NCBI RefSeq assembly: GCF_964355755.1
Contig: NC_092675.1
Coordinates: forward strand, 12,973,312-13,037,311
DNA: 64,000 nt
Direction of reading: 5' to 3'
DNA from: Antedon mediterranea
Lineage: Eukaryota; Echinodermata; Crinoidea; Comatulida; Antedonidae
Part shown: one piece after another, positions 49,640 through 63,100 of the stretch
Layout: the number at the start of each line of letters is the position of its first letter
Numbering within the stretch: the stretch's first letter is position 1
Translations under genes and position numbers: made by a program
Notes under the pieces: generated by a model
What the model saw: only the letters and a program-made list of their open reading frames with translations
Databases searched by the model: none
What the model was told of the DNA's origin: nothing

Positions 49640-52600
49640 ACCATTTAGTGATTTTCGAAAAAACTTGTTAACATAAAAACACGAAAGTGCTTAGAATAGC
49701 TTCAAATCGCATTTGGAAACGTTTTAGACCATTTTGTGATTTTCGAAAAAAATTGTTAACATAAAAACACCAAAGTGTTTAGAATAGCTTCAAATCGCAT
49801 TTGGAGACGTTTTAGACCAATTTGTGATTTTCGAAAAAACTTATCAACATAAAAACACCAAAGGGTTTAGAATAGCTTCAAATCGCATTTGGAGACGTTT
49901 TAGACCATTTTGTGATTTTCGAAAAAACTTGTTAACATAAAAACATGAAAGTGCTTAGAATAGCTTCAAATCGTATTTGGAGACGTTTTAGACCATTTTG
50001 TGATTTCGAAAAAACTTGTTAACATAAAAACACCAATGTGCTTAGAATAGCTTCAAATCGCATTTTGAGACGTTTTAGACCATTTTGTGCATTTCGATGA
50101 AACTTGGTTACACAAAAACATCAAAGTGCTTAAAATCACATTATAAACCATTTTAGACCATTTTGAGCATTTCGATAACACTTTTCACACAAAAACATCA
50201 AAGAGCACAAAATAGCTTAATATCGTATTTAAAAACGTTTTAGACCATTTTGAGCATTTCGACAAAACTTTTTCACACAAAACACCAAAGTGCTTAGAAT
50301 AGCTTCAAATCGCATTTAGAGACGTTTTAGACCATTTTGTGATTTTCGAAAAAACTTGTTAACATAAAAACATCAAAGTGTACAGAATAACTTCAAATCG
50401 CATTTGGAGACCGTTTTAGGCCAATTTGTGATTTTCGAAAAAACTTGTTAACCTAAAAATACCAAAGTGTTTAGAATAGCTTCAAATCGCATTTGGAGAC
50501 GTTTTAGAACATTTTGTGATTTTCGAAAAAACTTGTTAACATAAAAACACCAAAGTGCTTCAAATCGCATTTGGAGACATTTTAGACCAATTTGTGATTT
50601 TTGAAAAAACTTGTTAACATAAAAACACCAAAGTGCTTACAATAGCTTCAAATCGTATTTGGAGACGTTTTAGACCATTTTGTGATTTTCGAAAAAACTT
50701 GTTAACATAAAAACACCAAAGTACTTAGAATAGCTTCAAATCGCATTTGGAGACGTTTTAGACCATTTTATGCATTTCGATGAAACTTGGTTACACAAAA
50801 ACATCAAAGTGCTTAAAATCACATTATAATCCGTTTTAGACCATTTTGAGCATTTCGATAACACTTTTCACACAAAAACATCAAAGAGCACAAAATAGCT
50901 TAATATCGTATTTAAAAACTTTTTAGACCATTTTGAGCATTTCGACAAAACTTTTTCACACAAAACACCAAAGTGCTTAGAATAGCTTCAAATCGCATTT
51001 GGAGACGTTTTAGACCATTTTGTGATTTTCGAAAAAAATTGTTAACATAAAAACACCAAAGTGCTTAGAATAGCTTCAAATCGTATTTGGAGACGTTTTA
51101 GACCATTTTGAGATTTTCGAAAAAACTTGGTTACACAAAAACATCAAAGTGCTTAAAATCACATTATAAACCGTTTTAGACCATTTTGAACATTTCGATA
51201 ACACTTTTCACACAAAAACATCAAAGAGCACAAAATAGCTTAATATCGTATTTAAAAACGTTTTAGACCATTTTGAGCATTTCGACAAAACTTTTTCACA
51301 CAAAACACCAAAGTGCTTAGAATAGCTTCAAATCGCATTTGGAGACGTTTTAGACCAATTTGTGCATTTCGATGAAACTTGATTACACAAAAACATCAAC
51401 GTGCTTAAAATCACATTATAAACCGTTTTAGACCATTTTGAGCATTTCGATAACACTTTTCACACAAAAACATCAAAGAGCACAAAATAGCTTAATATCG
51501 TATTTAAAAACGTTTTAGACCATTTTGAGCATTTAGACAAAACTTTTTCACACAAAACACCAAAGTGCTTAGAATAGCTTCAAATCGCATTTGGAGACGT
51601 TTTAGACCATTTTGTGCATTTCGATGAAACTTGGTTACACAAAAACATCAAAGTGCTTAAAATCACATTATAAATCGTTTTAGACCATTTTGAGCATTTC
51701 GACAAAACTTTTTCACACCAAATACCAAAGGACTTAGAATAGCTTCAAATCGCATTTGGAGACGTTTTAGACCATTTTGTGATTTTCGAAAAAACTTTTT
51801 AACATAAAAACACCAAAGTGCTTAGAATAGCTTCAAATCACATTTGGAGACGTTTTAGACCATTTTGTGATTTTCGAAAAAACTTGTTAACATAAAAACA
51901 CGAAAGTGCTTAGAATAGCTTCAAATCGCATTTGGAAACGTTTTAGACCATTTAGTGATTTTCGAAAAAACTTGTTAACATAAAAACACGAAAGTGCTTA
52001 GAATAGCTTCAAATCGCATTTGGAAACGTTTTAGACCATTTTGTGATTTTCGAAAAAAATTGTTAACATAAAAACACCAAAGTGTTTAGAATAGCTTCAA
52101 ATCGCATTTGGAGACGTTTTAGACCAATTTGTGATTTTCGAAAAAACTTATCAACATAAAAACACCAAAGGGTTTAGAATAGCTTCAAATCGCATTTGGA
52201 GACGTTTTAGACCATTTTGTGATTTTCGAAAAAACTTGTTAACATAAAAACACGAAAGTGCTTAGAATAGCTTCAAATCGCATTTGGAAACGTTTTAAAC
52301 CATTTTGTGATTTTCGAAAAAACTTGTTAACATAAAAACATGAAAGTGCTTAGAATAGCTTCAAATCGTATTTGGAGACGTTTTAGACCATTTTGTGATT
52401 TTCGAAAAAACTTGTTAACATAAAAACACCAATGTGCTTAGAATAGCTTCAAATCGCATTTTGAGACGTTTTAGACCATTTTGTGCATTTCGATGAAACT
52501 TGGTTACACAAAAACATCAAAGTGCTTAAAATCACATTATAAACCATTTTAGACCATTTTGAGCATTTCTATAACACTTTTCACACAAAAACATCAAAGA

Positions 52601-54000
52601 GCACAAAATAGCTTAATATCGTATTTAAAAACGTTTTAGACCATTTTGAGCATTTCGACAAAACTTTTTCACAAAAAACACCAAAGTGCTTAGAATAGCT
52701 TCAAATCGCATTTGGAGACGTTTTAGACCATTTTGTGATTTTCGAAAAAACTTGTTAACATAAAAACATCAAAGTGTACAGAATAACTTCAAATCGCATT
52801 TGGAGACCGTTTTAGGCCAATTTGTGATTTTCGAAAAAACTTGTTAACCTAAAAATACCAAAGTGTTTAGAATAGCTTCAAATCGCATTTGGAGACGTTT
52901 TAGAACATTTTGTGATTTTCGAAAAAACTTGTTAACATAAAAACACCAAAGTGCTTCAAATCGCATTTGGAGACATTTTAGACCAATTTGTGATTTTTGA
53001 AAAAACTTGTTAACATAAAAACACCAAAGTGCTTACAATAGCTTCAAATAGTATTTGGAGACGTTTTAGACCATTTTGTGATTTTCGAAAAAACTTGTTA
53101 ACATAAAAACACCAAAGTACTTAGAATAGCTTCAAATCGCATTTGGAGACGTTTTAGACCATTTTATGCATTTCGATGAAACTTGGTTACACAAAAACAT
53201 CAAAGTGCTTAAAATCACATTATAATCCGTTTTAGACCATTTTGAGCATTTCGATAACACTTTTCACACAAAAACATCAAAGAGCACAAAATAGCTTAAT
53301 ATCGTATTTAAAAACTTTTTAGACCATTTTGAGCATTTCGACAAAACTTTTTCACACAAAACACCAAAGTGCTTAGAATAGCTTCAAATCGCATTTGGAG
53401 ACGTTTTAGACCATTTTGTGATTTTCGAAAAAAATTGTTAACATAAAAACATCAAAGTGTACAGAATAGCTTCAAATCGCATTTGGAGACCGTTTTAGGC
53501 CAATTTGTGATTTTCGAAAAAACTTGTTAACCTAAAAATACCAAAGTGTTTAGAATAGCTTCAAATCGCATTTGGAGACGTTTTAGACCATTTTGTGATT
53601 TTCGACAAAACTTGTTAACATAAAAACACCAAAGTGCTTCAAATCGCATTTGAGACATTTTAGACCAATTTGTGATTTTTGAAAAAACTTGTTAACATAA
53701 AAACACCAAAGTGCTTACAATAGCTTCAAATCGTATTTGGAGACGTTTTAGACCATTTTGTGATTTTCGAAAAAACTTGTTAACATAAAAACACCAAAGT
53801 ACTTAGAATAGCTTCAAATCGCATTTGGAGACGTTTTAGACCATTTTATGCATTTCGATGAAACTTGGTTACACAAAAACATCAAAGTGCTTAAAATCAC
53901 ATTATAATCCGTTTTAGACCATTTTGAGCATTTCGATAACACTTTTCACACAAAAACATCAAAGAGCACAAAATAGCTTAATATCGTATTTAAAAACGTT
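49640..54000 (+). repeat. Tandem duplication with offset about 2396
   Basis: The acatgaaag variant is at 49943 and 52338 (offset 2395). The tacagaataac marker is at 50381 and 52777 (offset 2396). The F monomer is at 50413 and 52809, and the 78 bp deleted A monomer at 50501 and 52897. The one-base difference comes from gatttcg at about 50003, where the second copy has gattttcg. Upstream, the ccatttagtg variant sits at about 49642 and 51949, a spacing 88 bp shorter, so one A monomer differs between the copies. Block ends are approximate. Confidence 0.78.
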
Positions 54001-57000
54001 TTAGACCATTTTGAGCATTTAGACAAAACTTTTTCACACAAAACACCAAAGTGCTTAGAATAGCTTCAAATCGCATTTGGAGACGTTTTAGAACATTTTG
54101 TGTTTTTCGAAAAAAACTGTTAACATAAAAACACCAAAGTGCTTAGAATAGCTTCAAATCGCATTTGGAGACGTTTTAGAACATTTTGTGTTCTTCGAAA
54201 AAACCTGTTAACATAAAAACACCAAAGTGCTTAGAATAGCTTCAAATCGCATTTGGAGACGTTTTAGACCATTTTGTGATTTTTGAAAAAACTTGTTAAC
54301 ATAAAAACACCAAAGTGCTTAGAATAGCTTCAAATCACATTTGGAGACGTTTTAGACCATTTTGTGATTTTCGAAAAAACTTGTTAACATAAAAACACGA
54401 AAGTGGTTAGAATAGCTTCAAATCGCATTTGGAAACGTTTTAGACCATTTTGTGATTTTCGAAAAAGATTGTTAACATAAAAACACCAAAGTGCTTAGAA
54501 TCACAATATAAACCGTTTTAGACCATTTTGAGCATTTCGATAACAATTTTCACACAAAAACATCAAAGAGCACAAAATAGCTTAATATCGTATTTAAAAA
54601 TGTTTTAGACAATTTTGAGCATTTAGATAAAACTTTTTCACACAAAACACCAAAGTGCTTAGAATAGCTTCAAATCGCATTTGGAGACGGTTTAGACCAT
54701 TTTGTGATTTTGAAAAAACTTGTTAACATAAAAACACCAAAGTGCTTAGAATAGCTTCAAATCGTATTTGGAGACGTTTTAGACCATTTTGAGATTTTCG
54801 AAAAAACTTGGTTACACAAAAACATCAAAGTGCTTAAAATCACATTATAAACCGTTTTAGACCATTTTGAACATTTCGATAACACTTTTCACACAAAAAC
54901 ATCAAAGAGCACAAAATAGCTTAATATCGTATTTAAAAACGTTTTAGACCATTTTGAGCATTTCGACAAAACTTTTTCACACAAAACACCAAAGTGCTTA
55001 GAATAGCTTCAAATCGCATTTGGAGACGTTTTAGACCAATTTGTGCATTTCGATGAAACTTGATTACACAAAAACATCAACGTGCTTAAAATCACATTAT
55101 AAACCGTTTTAGACCATTTTGAGCATTTCGATAACACTTTTCACACAAAAACATCAAAGAGCACAAAATAGCTTAATATCGTATTTAAAAACGTTTTAGA
55201 CCATTTTGAGCATTTAGACAAAACTTTTTCACACAAAACACCAAAGTGCTTAGAATAGCTTCAAATCGCATTTGGAGACGTTTTAGACCATTTTGTGCAT
55301 TTCGATGAAACTTGGTTACACAAAAACATCAAAGTGCTTAAAATGACATTATAAATCGTTTTAGACCATTTTGAGCATTTCGACAAAACTTTTTCACACA
55401 AAATACCAAAGGGCTTAGAATAGCTTCAAATCGCATTTGGAGACGTTTTAGACCATTTTGTGATTTTCGAAAAAACTTTTTAACATAAAAACACCAAAGT
55501 GCTTAGAATAGCTTCAAATCACATTTGGAGACGTTTTAGACCATTTTGTTATTTTCGAAAAAACTTGTTAACATAAAAACACGAAAGTGCTTAGAATAGC
55601 TTCAAATCGCATTTGGAAACGTTTTAGACCATTTTGTGATTTTCGAAAAAAATTGTTAACATAAAAACACCAAAGTGCTTAGAATCACATTATAAACCGT
55701 TTTAGACCATTTTGAGCATTTCGATAACAATTTTCACACAAAAACATCAAAGAGCACAAAATAGCTTAATATCGTATTTAAAAATGTTTTAGACCATTTT
55801 GAGCATTTAGATAAAATTTTTCACACAAAACACCAAAGTGCTTAGAATAGCTTCAAATCGCATTTGGAGACGGTTTAGACCATTTTGTGATTTTGAAAAA
55901 ACTTGTTAACATAAAAACACCAAAGTGCTTAGAATAGCTTCAAATCGCATTTGGAGACGTTTTAGACCATTTTGTGATTTTCGAAAAAACTTGTTAACAT
56001 AAAAACACCAAAGTGCTTAGAATAGCTTCAAATCGTATTTGGAGACGTTTTAGACCATTTTGAGATTTTCGAAAAAACTTGGTTACACAAAAACATCAAA
56101 GTGCTTAAAATCACATTATAAACCGTTTTAGACCATTTTGAGCATTTCGATAACACTTTTCACACAAAAACATCAAAGAGCACAAAATAGCTTAATATCG
56201 TATTTAAAAACGTTTTAGACCATTTTGAGCATTTCGACAAAACTTTTTCACACAAAACACCAAAGTGCTTAGAATAGCTTCAAATCGCATTTGGAGACGT
56301 TTTAGACCAATTTGTGCATTTCGATGAAACTTGATTACACAAAAACATCAAAGTGCTTAAAATCACATTATAAACCGTTTTAGACCATTTTGAGCATTTC
56401 GATAACACTTTTCACACAAAAACATCAAAGAGCACAAAATAGCTTAATATCGTATTTAAAAACGTTTTAGACCATTTTGAGCATTTAGACAAAACTTTTT
56501 CACACAAAACACCAAAGTGCTTAGAATAGCTTCAAATCGCATTTGGAGACGTTTTAGACCATTTTGTGCATTTCGATGAAACTTGGTTACACAAAAACAT
56601 CAAAGTGCTTAAAATCACATTATATATCGTTTTAGACCATTTTGAGCATTTCGACAAAACTTTTTCACACAAAATACCAAAGTGCTTAGAATAGCTTCAA
56701 ATCGCATTTGGAGACGTTTTAGACCATTTTGTGATTTTCGAAAAAACTTTTTAACATAAAAACACCAAAGTGCTTAGAATAGCTTCAAATCACATTTGGA
56801 GACATTTTAGACCATTTTGTGATTTTCGAAAAATCTTGTTAACATAAAAACACGAAAGTGCTTAGAATAGCTTCAAATCGCATTTGGAAACGTTTTAGAC
56901 CATTTTGTGATTTTCGAAAAAACTTGTTAACATAAAAACACGAAAGTGCTTAGAATCACATTATAAACCGTTTTAGACCATTTTGAGCATTTCGATAACA

Positions 57001-57559
57001 ATTTTCACACAAAAACATCAAAGAGCACAAAATAGCTTAATATCGTATTTAAAAATGTTTTAGACCATTTTGAGCATTTAGATAAAACTTTTTCACACAA
57101 AACACCAAAGTGCTTAGAATAGCTTCAAATCGCATTTGGAGACGTTTTAGACCATTATGTGATTTTCGAAAAAACTTGTTAACATAAAAACACGAAAGTG
57201 CTTAGAATAGCTTCAAATCGCATTTGGAAACGTTTTAGACCATTTTGTGATTTTCGAAAAAAATTGTTAACATAAAAACACCAAAGTGTTTAGAATAGCT
57301 TCAAATCGCATTTGGAGACGTTTTAGACCAATTTGTGATTTTCGAAAAAACTTATCAACATAAAAACACCAAAGGGTTTAGAATAGCTTCAAATCGCATT
57401 TGGAGACGTTTTAGACCATTTTGTGATTTTGAAAAAACTTGTTAACATAAAAACACCAAAGTGCTTAGAATAGCTTCAAATCGCATTTGGAGACGTTTTA
57501 GACCATTTTGTGATTTTCGAAAAAACTTGTTAACATAAAAACACCAAAGTGCTTAGAAT

Positions 57560-57580
57560 AGCTTCAAATGAGATTTTCGA
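57560..57580 (+). repeat. Unique 28 bp deletion junction
   Basis: At 57569/57570 caaat runs directly into gagattttcg. Elsewhere these are separated by the end of one A monomer (cgtatttggagac) and the core of the following monomer. The loss fuses two monomers across their boundary and removes one core. Only one copy was found, so it is a private, probably recent change. Confidence 0.84.
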
Positions 57581-60108
57581 AAAAACTTGGTTACACAAAA
57601 ACATCAAAGTGCTTAAAATCACATTATAAACCGTTTTAGACCATTTTGAGCATTTCGGTAACACTTTTCACACAAAAACATCAAAGAGCACAAAATAGCT
57701 TAATATCGTATTTAAAAACGTTTTAGACCATTTTGAGCATTTAGACAAAACTTTTTCACACAAAACACCAAAGTGCTTAGAATAGCTTCAAATCGCATTT
57801 GGAGACGTTTTAGACCATTTTGTGCATTTCGATGAAACTTGGTTACACAAAAACATCAAAGTGCTTAAAATCACATTATAAATCGTTTTAGACCATTTTG
57901 AGCATTTCGACAAAACTTTTTCACACAAAATACCAAAGTGCTTAGAATAGCTTCAAATCGCATTTGGAGACGTTTTAGACCATTTTGTGATTTTCGAAAA
58001 AACTTTTTAACATAAAAACACCAAAGTGCTTAGAATAGCTTCAAATCACATTTGGAGACGTTTTAGACCATAAGTGCTTAGAATCACATTATAAACCGTT
58101 TTAGACCATTTTGAGCATTTCGATAACAATTTTCACACAAAAACATCAAAGAGCACAAAATAGCTTAATATCGTATTTAAAAATGTTTTAGACCATTTTG
58201 AGCATTTAGATAAAACTTTTTCACACAAAACACCAAAGTGCTTAGAATAGCTTCAAATCGCATTTGGAGACGTTTTAGACCATTTTGTGATTTTTGAAAA
58301 AACTTGTTAACATAAAAACACCAAAGTGCTTAGAATAGCTTCAAATCACATTTGGAGACGTTTTAGACCATTTTGTGATTTTCGAAAAAACTTGTTAACA
58401 TAAAAACACGAAAGTGCTTAGAATAGCTTCAAATCGCATTTGGAAACGTTTTAGACCATTTAGTGATTTTCGAAAAAACTTGTTAACATAAAAACACGAA
58501 AGTGCTTAGAATAGCTTCAAATCGCATTTGGAAACGTTTTAGACCATTTTGTGATTTTCGAAAAAAATTGTTAACATAAAAACACCAAAGTGTTTAGAAT
58601 AGCTTCAAATCACATTTGGAGACGTTTTAGACCAATTTGTGATTTTCGAAAAAACTTATCAACATAAAAACACCAAAGGGTTTAGAATAGCTTCAAATCG
58701 CATTTGGAGACGTTTTAGACCATTTTGTGATTTTCGAAAAAACTTGTTAACATAAAAACACGAAAGTGCTTAGAATAGCTTCAAATCGCATTTGGAAACG
58801 TTTTAGACCATTTTGTGATTTTCGAAAAAACTTGTTAACATAAAAACATGAAAGTGCTTAGAATAGCTTCAAATCGTATTTGGAAACGTTTTAGACCATT
58901 TTGTGATTTTCGAAAAAACTTGTTAACATAAAAACACCAATGTGCTTAGAATAGCTTCAAATCGCATTTTGAGACGTTTTAGACCATTTTGTGCATTTCG
59001 ATGAAACTTGGTTACACAAAAACATCAAAGTGCTTAAAATCACATTATAAACCATTTTAGACCATTTTGAGCATTTCGATAACACTTTTCACACAAAAAC
59101 ATCAAAGAGCACAAAATAGCTTAATATCGTATTTAAAAACGTTTTAGACCATTTTGAGCATTTCGACAAAACTTTTTCACACAAAACACCAAAGTGCTTA
59201 GAATAGCTTCAAATCGCATTTGGAGACGTTTTAGACCATTTTGTGATTTTCGAAAAAACTTGTTAACATAAAAACATCAAAGTGTACAGAATAACTTCAA
59301 ATCGCATTTGGAGACCGTTTTAGGCCAATTTGTGATTTTCGAAAAAACATGTTAACCTAAAAATACCAAAGTGTTTAGAATAGCTTCAAATCGCATTTGG
59401 AGACGTTTTAGACCATTTTGTGATTTTCGAAAAAACTTGTTAACATAAAAACACCAAAGTGCTTCAAATCGCATTTGGAGACATTTTAGACCAATTTGTG
59501 ATTTTTGAAAAAACTTGTTAACATAAAAACACCAAAGTGCTTACAATAGCTTCAAATCGTATTTGGAGACGTTTTAGACCATTTTGTGATTTTCGAAAAA
59601 ACTTGTTAACATAAAAACACCAAAGTACTTAGAATAGCTTCAAATCGCATTTGGAGACGTTTTAGACCATTTCATGCATTTCGATGAAACTTGGTTACAC
59701 AAAAACATCAATGTGCTTAAATTCACATTATAATCCGTTTTAGACCATTTTGAGCATTTCGATAACACTTTTCACACAAAAACATCAAAGAGCACAAAAT
59801 AGCTTAATATCGTATTTAAAAACGTTTTAGACCATTTTGAGCATTTAGACAAAACTTTTTCACACAAAACACCAAAGTGTTTAGAATAGCTTCAAATCGC
59901 ATTTGGAGACGTTTTAGACCATTTTGTGATTTTCGAAAAAACTTGTTAACATAAAAACACCAAAGTGCTTCAAATCGCATTTGAGACATTTTAGACCAAT
60001 TTGTGATTTTTGAAAAAACTTGTTAACATAAAAACACCAAAGTGCTTACAATAGCTTCAAATCGTATTTGGAGACGTTTTAGACCATTTTGTGATTTTCG
60101 AAAAAACT

Positions 60109-63100
60109 TGTTAACATAAAAACACCAGAGTACTTAGTATAGCTTCAAATCGCATTTGGAGACGTTTTAGACCATTTTATGCATTTCGATGAAACTTGGT
60201 TACACAAAAACATCAAAGTGCTTAAAATCACATTATAATCCGTTTTAGACCATTTTGAGCATTTCGATAACACTTTTCACACAAAAACATCAAAGAGCAC
60301 AAAATAGCTTAATATCGTATTTAAAAACTTTTTAGACCATTTTGAGCATTTCGACAAAACTTTTTCACACAAAACACCAAAGTGCTTAGAATAGCTTCAA
60401 ATCGCATTTGGAGACGTTTTAGACCATTTTGTGATTTTCGAAAAAAATTGTTAACATAAAAACATCAAAGTGTACAGAATAGCTTCAAATCGCATTTGGA
60501 GACCGTTTTAGGCCAATTTGTGATTTTCGAAAAAACTTGTTAACCTAAAAATACCAAAGTGTTTAGAATAGCTTCAAATCGCATTTGGAGACGTTTTAGA
60601 CCATTTTGTGATTTTCGAAAAAACTTGTTAACATAAAAACACCAAAGTGCTTAGAATAGCTTCAAATCGCATTTGGAGACATTTTAGACCAATTTGTGAT
60701 TTTCGAAAAAACTTATCAACATAAAAACACCAAAGGGTTTAGAATATCTTCAAATCGCATTTGGAGACGTTTTAGACCATTTTGTGATTTTCGAAAAAAC
60801 TTGTTAACATAAAAACACCAAAGTGCTTAGAATAGCTTCAAATCGCATTTGGAGACGTTTTAGACCAATTTGTGATTTTCGAAAAAACTTATCAACATAA
60901 AAACACCAAAGGGTTTAGAATAGCTTCATTTGGAGACGTTTTAGACCATTTTGTGATTTTGAAAAAACTTGTTAACATAAAAACACCAAAGTGCTTAGAA
61001 TAGCTTCAAATCGCATTTGGAGACGTTTTAGACCATTTTGTGATTTTCGAAAAAACTTGTTAACATAAAAACACCAAAGTGCTTAGAATAGCTTCAAATC
61101 GTATTTGGAGACGTTTTAGACCATTTTGAGATTTTCGAAAAAACTTGGTTACACAAAAACATCAAAGTGCTTAAAATCACATTATAAACCGTTTTAGACC
61201 ATTTTGAGCATTTCGATAACACTTTTCACACAAAAACATCAAAGAGCACAAAATAGCTTAATATCGTATTTAAAAACGTTTTAGACCATTTTGAGCATTT
61301 CGACAAAACTTTTTCACACAAAACACCAAAGTGCTTAGAATAGCTTCAAATCGCATTTGGAGACGTTTTAGACCAATTTGTGATTTTTGAAAAAACTTGT
61401 TAACATAAAAACACCAAAATGCTTAGAATAGCTTCAAATCACATTTGGAGACGTTTTAGACCATTTTGTGATTTTCGAAAAAACTTGTTAACATAAAAAC
61501 ACGAAAGTGCATAGAATAGCTTCAAATCGCCTTTGGAAACGTTTTAGACCATTTTGTGATTTTCGAAAAAACTTTTTAACATAAAAACACGAAAGTGCTT
61601 AGAATCACATTATAAACAGTTTTAGACCATTTTGAGCATTTCGATAACAATTTTCACACAAAAACATCAAAGAGCACAAAATAGCTTAATATCGTATTTA
61701 AAAATGTTTTAGACCATTTTGAGCATTTAGATAAAACTTTTTCACACAAAACACCAAAGTGCTTAGAATAGCTTCAAATCGCATTTGGAGACGTTTTAGA
61801 CCATTTTGTGATTTTTGAAAAAACTTGTTAACATAAAAACACCAAAGTGCTTAGAATAGCTTCAAATCACATTTGGAGATGTTTTAGACCATTTTGTGAT
61901 TTTTGAAAAAACTTGTTAACATAAAAACACGAAAGTGCTTAGAATAGCTTCAAATCGCATTTGGAAACGTTTTAGACCATTTTGTGATTTTTGAAAAAGA
62001 TTGTTAACATAAAAACACCAATGTGCTTAGAATCACATTATAAACCGTTTTAGACCATTTTGAGCATTTCGATAACAATTTTCACACAAAAACATCAAAG
62101 AGCACAAAATAGCTTAATATCGTATTTATAAATGTTTTAGACCATTTTGAGCATTTCGACAAAACTTTTTCACACAAAACACCAAAGTGCTTAGAATAGT
62201 TTCAAATCGCATTTGGAGACGTTTTTTATACCATTTTGTGATTTCGATGAAACTTGATTACACAAAAACATCAAAGTGCTTAAAATCACATTATAAACCG
62301 TTTTAGACCATTTTGAGCATTTCGATAACACTTTTCACACAAAAACATCAAAGAGCACAAAATAGCTTAATATCGTATTTAAAAACGTTTTAGACCATTT
62401 TGAGCATTTAGACAAAACTTTTTCACACAAAACACCAAAGTGCTTAGAATAGCTTCAAATCGCATTTGGAGACGTTTTAGAACATTTTGTGTTTTTTGAA
62501 AAAAACTGTTAACATAAAAACACCAAAGTGCTTAGAATAGCTTCAAATCGCATTTGGAGACGTTTTAGAACATTTTGTGTTCTTCGAAAAAACCTGTTAA
62601 CATAAAAACACCAAAGTGCTTAGAATAGCTTCAAATCGCATTTGGAGACGTTTTAGACCATTCTGTGATTTTTGAAAAAACTTGTTAACATAAAAACACC
62701 AAAGTGCTTAGAATAGCTTCAAATCACATTTGGAGACGTTTTAGACCATTTTGTGATTTTCGAAAAAACTTGTTAACATAAAAACACGAAAGTGCTTAGA
62801 ATAGCTTCAAATCGCATTTGGAGACGTTTTAGAACATTTTGTGTTCTTCGAAAAAACCTGTTAACATAAAAACTCCAAAGTGCTTAGAATAGCTTCAAAT
62901 CGCATTTGGAGACGTTTTAGACCATTTTGTGATTTTCGAAAAAACTTGTTAACATAAAAACACGAAAGTGCTTAGAATAGCTTCAAATCGCATTTGGAAA
63001 CGTTTTAGACCATTTTGTGATTTTCGAAAAAACTTGTTAACATAAAAACACGAAAGTGCTTAGAATAGCTTCAAATCGCATTTGGAAACGTTTTAGACCA

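Larger units (their letters stand above)
38160..49772 (+). repeat. Long duplication pair, offset 7926 then 7410
   Basis: The segment 38160-40390 matches 46066-48316 at offset 7926 (gagaatttcg near 38480 and 46406, 40 bp deletion junction at 39151 and 47077, gaacaaac near 39470 and 47396). The segment 40806-42362 matches 48216-49772 at offset 7410 (atcaacataa 41101 and 48511, second deletion junction 41843 and 49253). The step of 516 bp equals one A/D hybrid trimer plus three A monomers present only in the left copy. The two copies are otherwise near identical, with scattered single changes such as gggatt near 38226 and ggcttc near 47938. Confidence 0.8.
36108..60108 (+). repeat. Superunit 3 (24001 bp), internally rearranged
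   Basis: The first 1.27 kb (to about 37380) match superunits 1 and 2 closely. The sequence then switches to a different series of modules, not collinear with the 16.4-21 kb region. From about 54.0 kb it rejoins the order seen at 30.6 kb (ggtta variant at 54405 versus 31056, offset 23349; tgaca variant at 55344 versus 32083, offset 23261, so one 88 bp monomer was lost). The middle holds several nested duplications with offsets 7926, 7410, 2395 and 1360. Confidence 0.77.
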
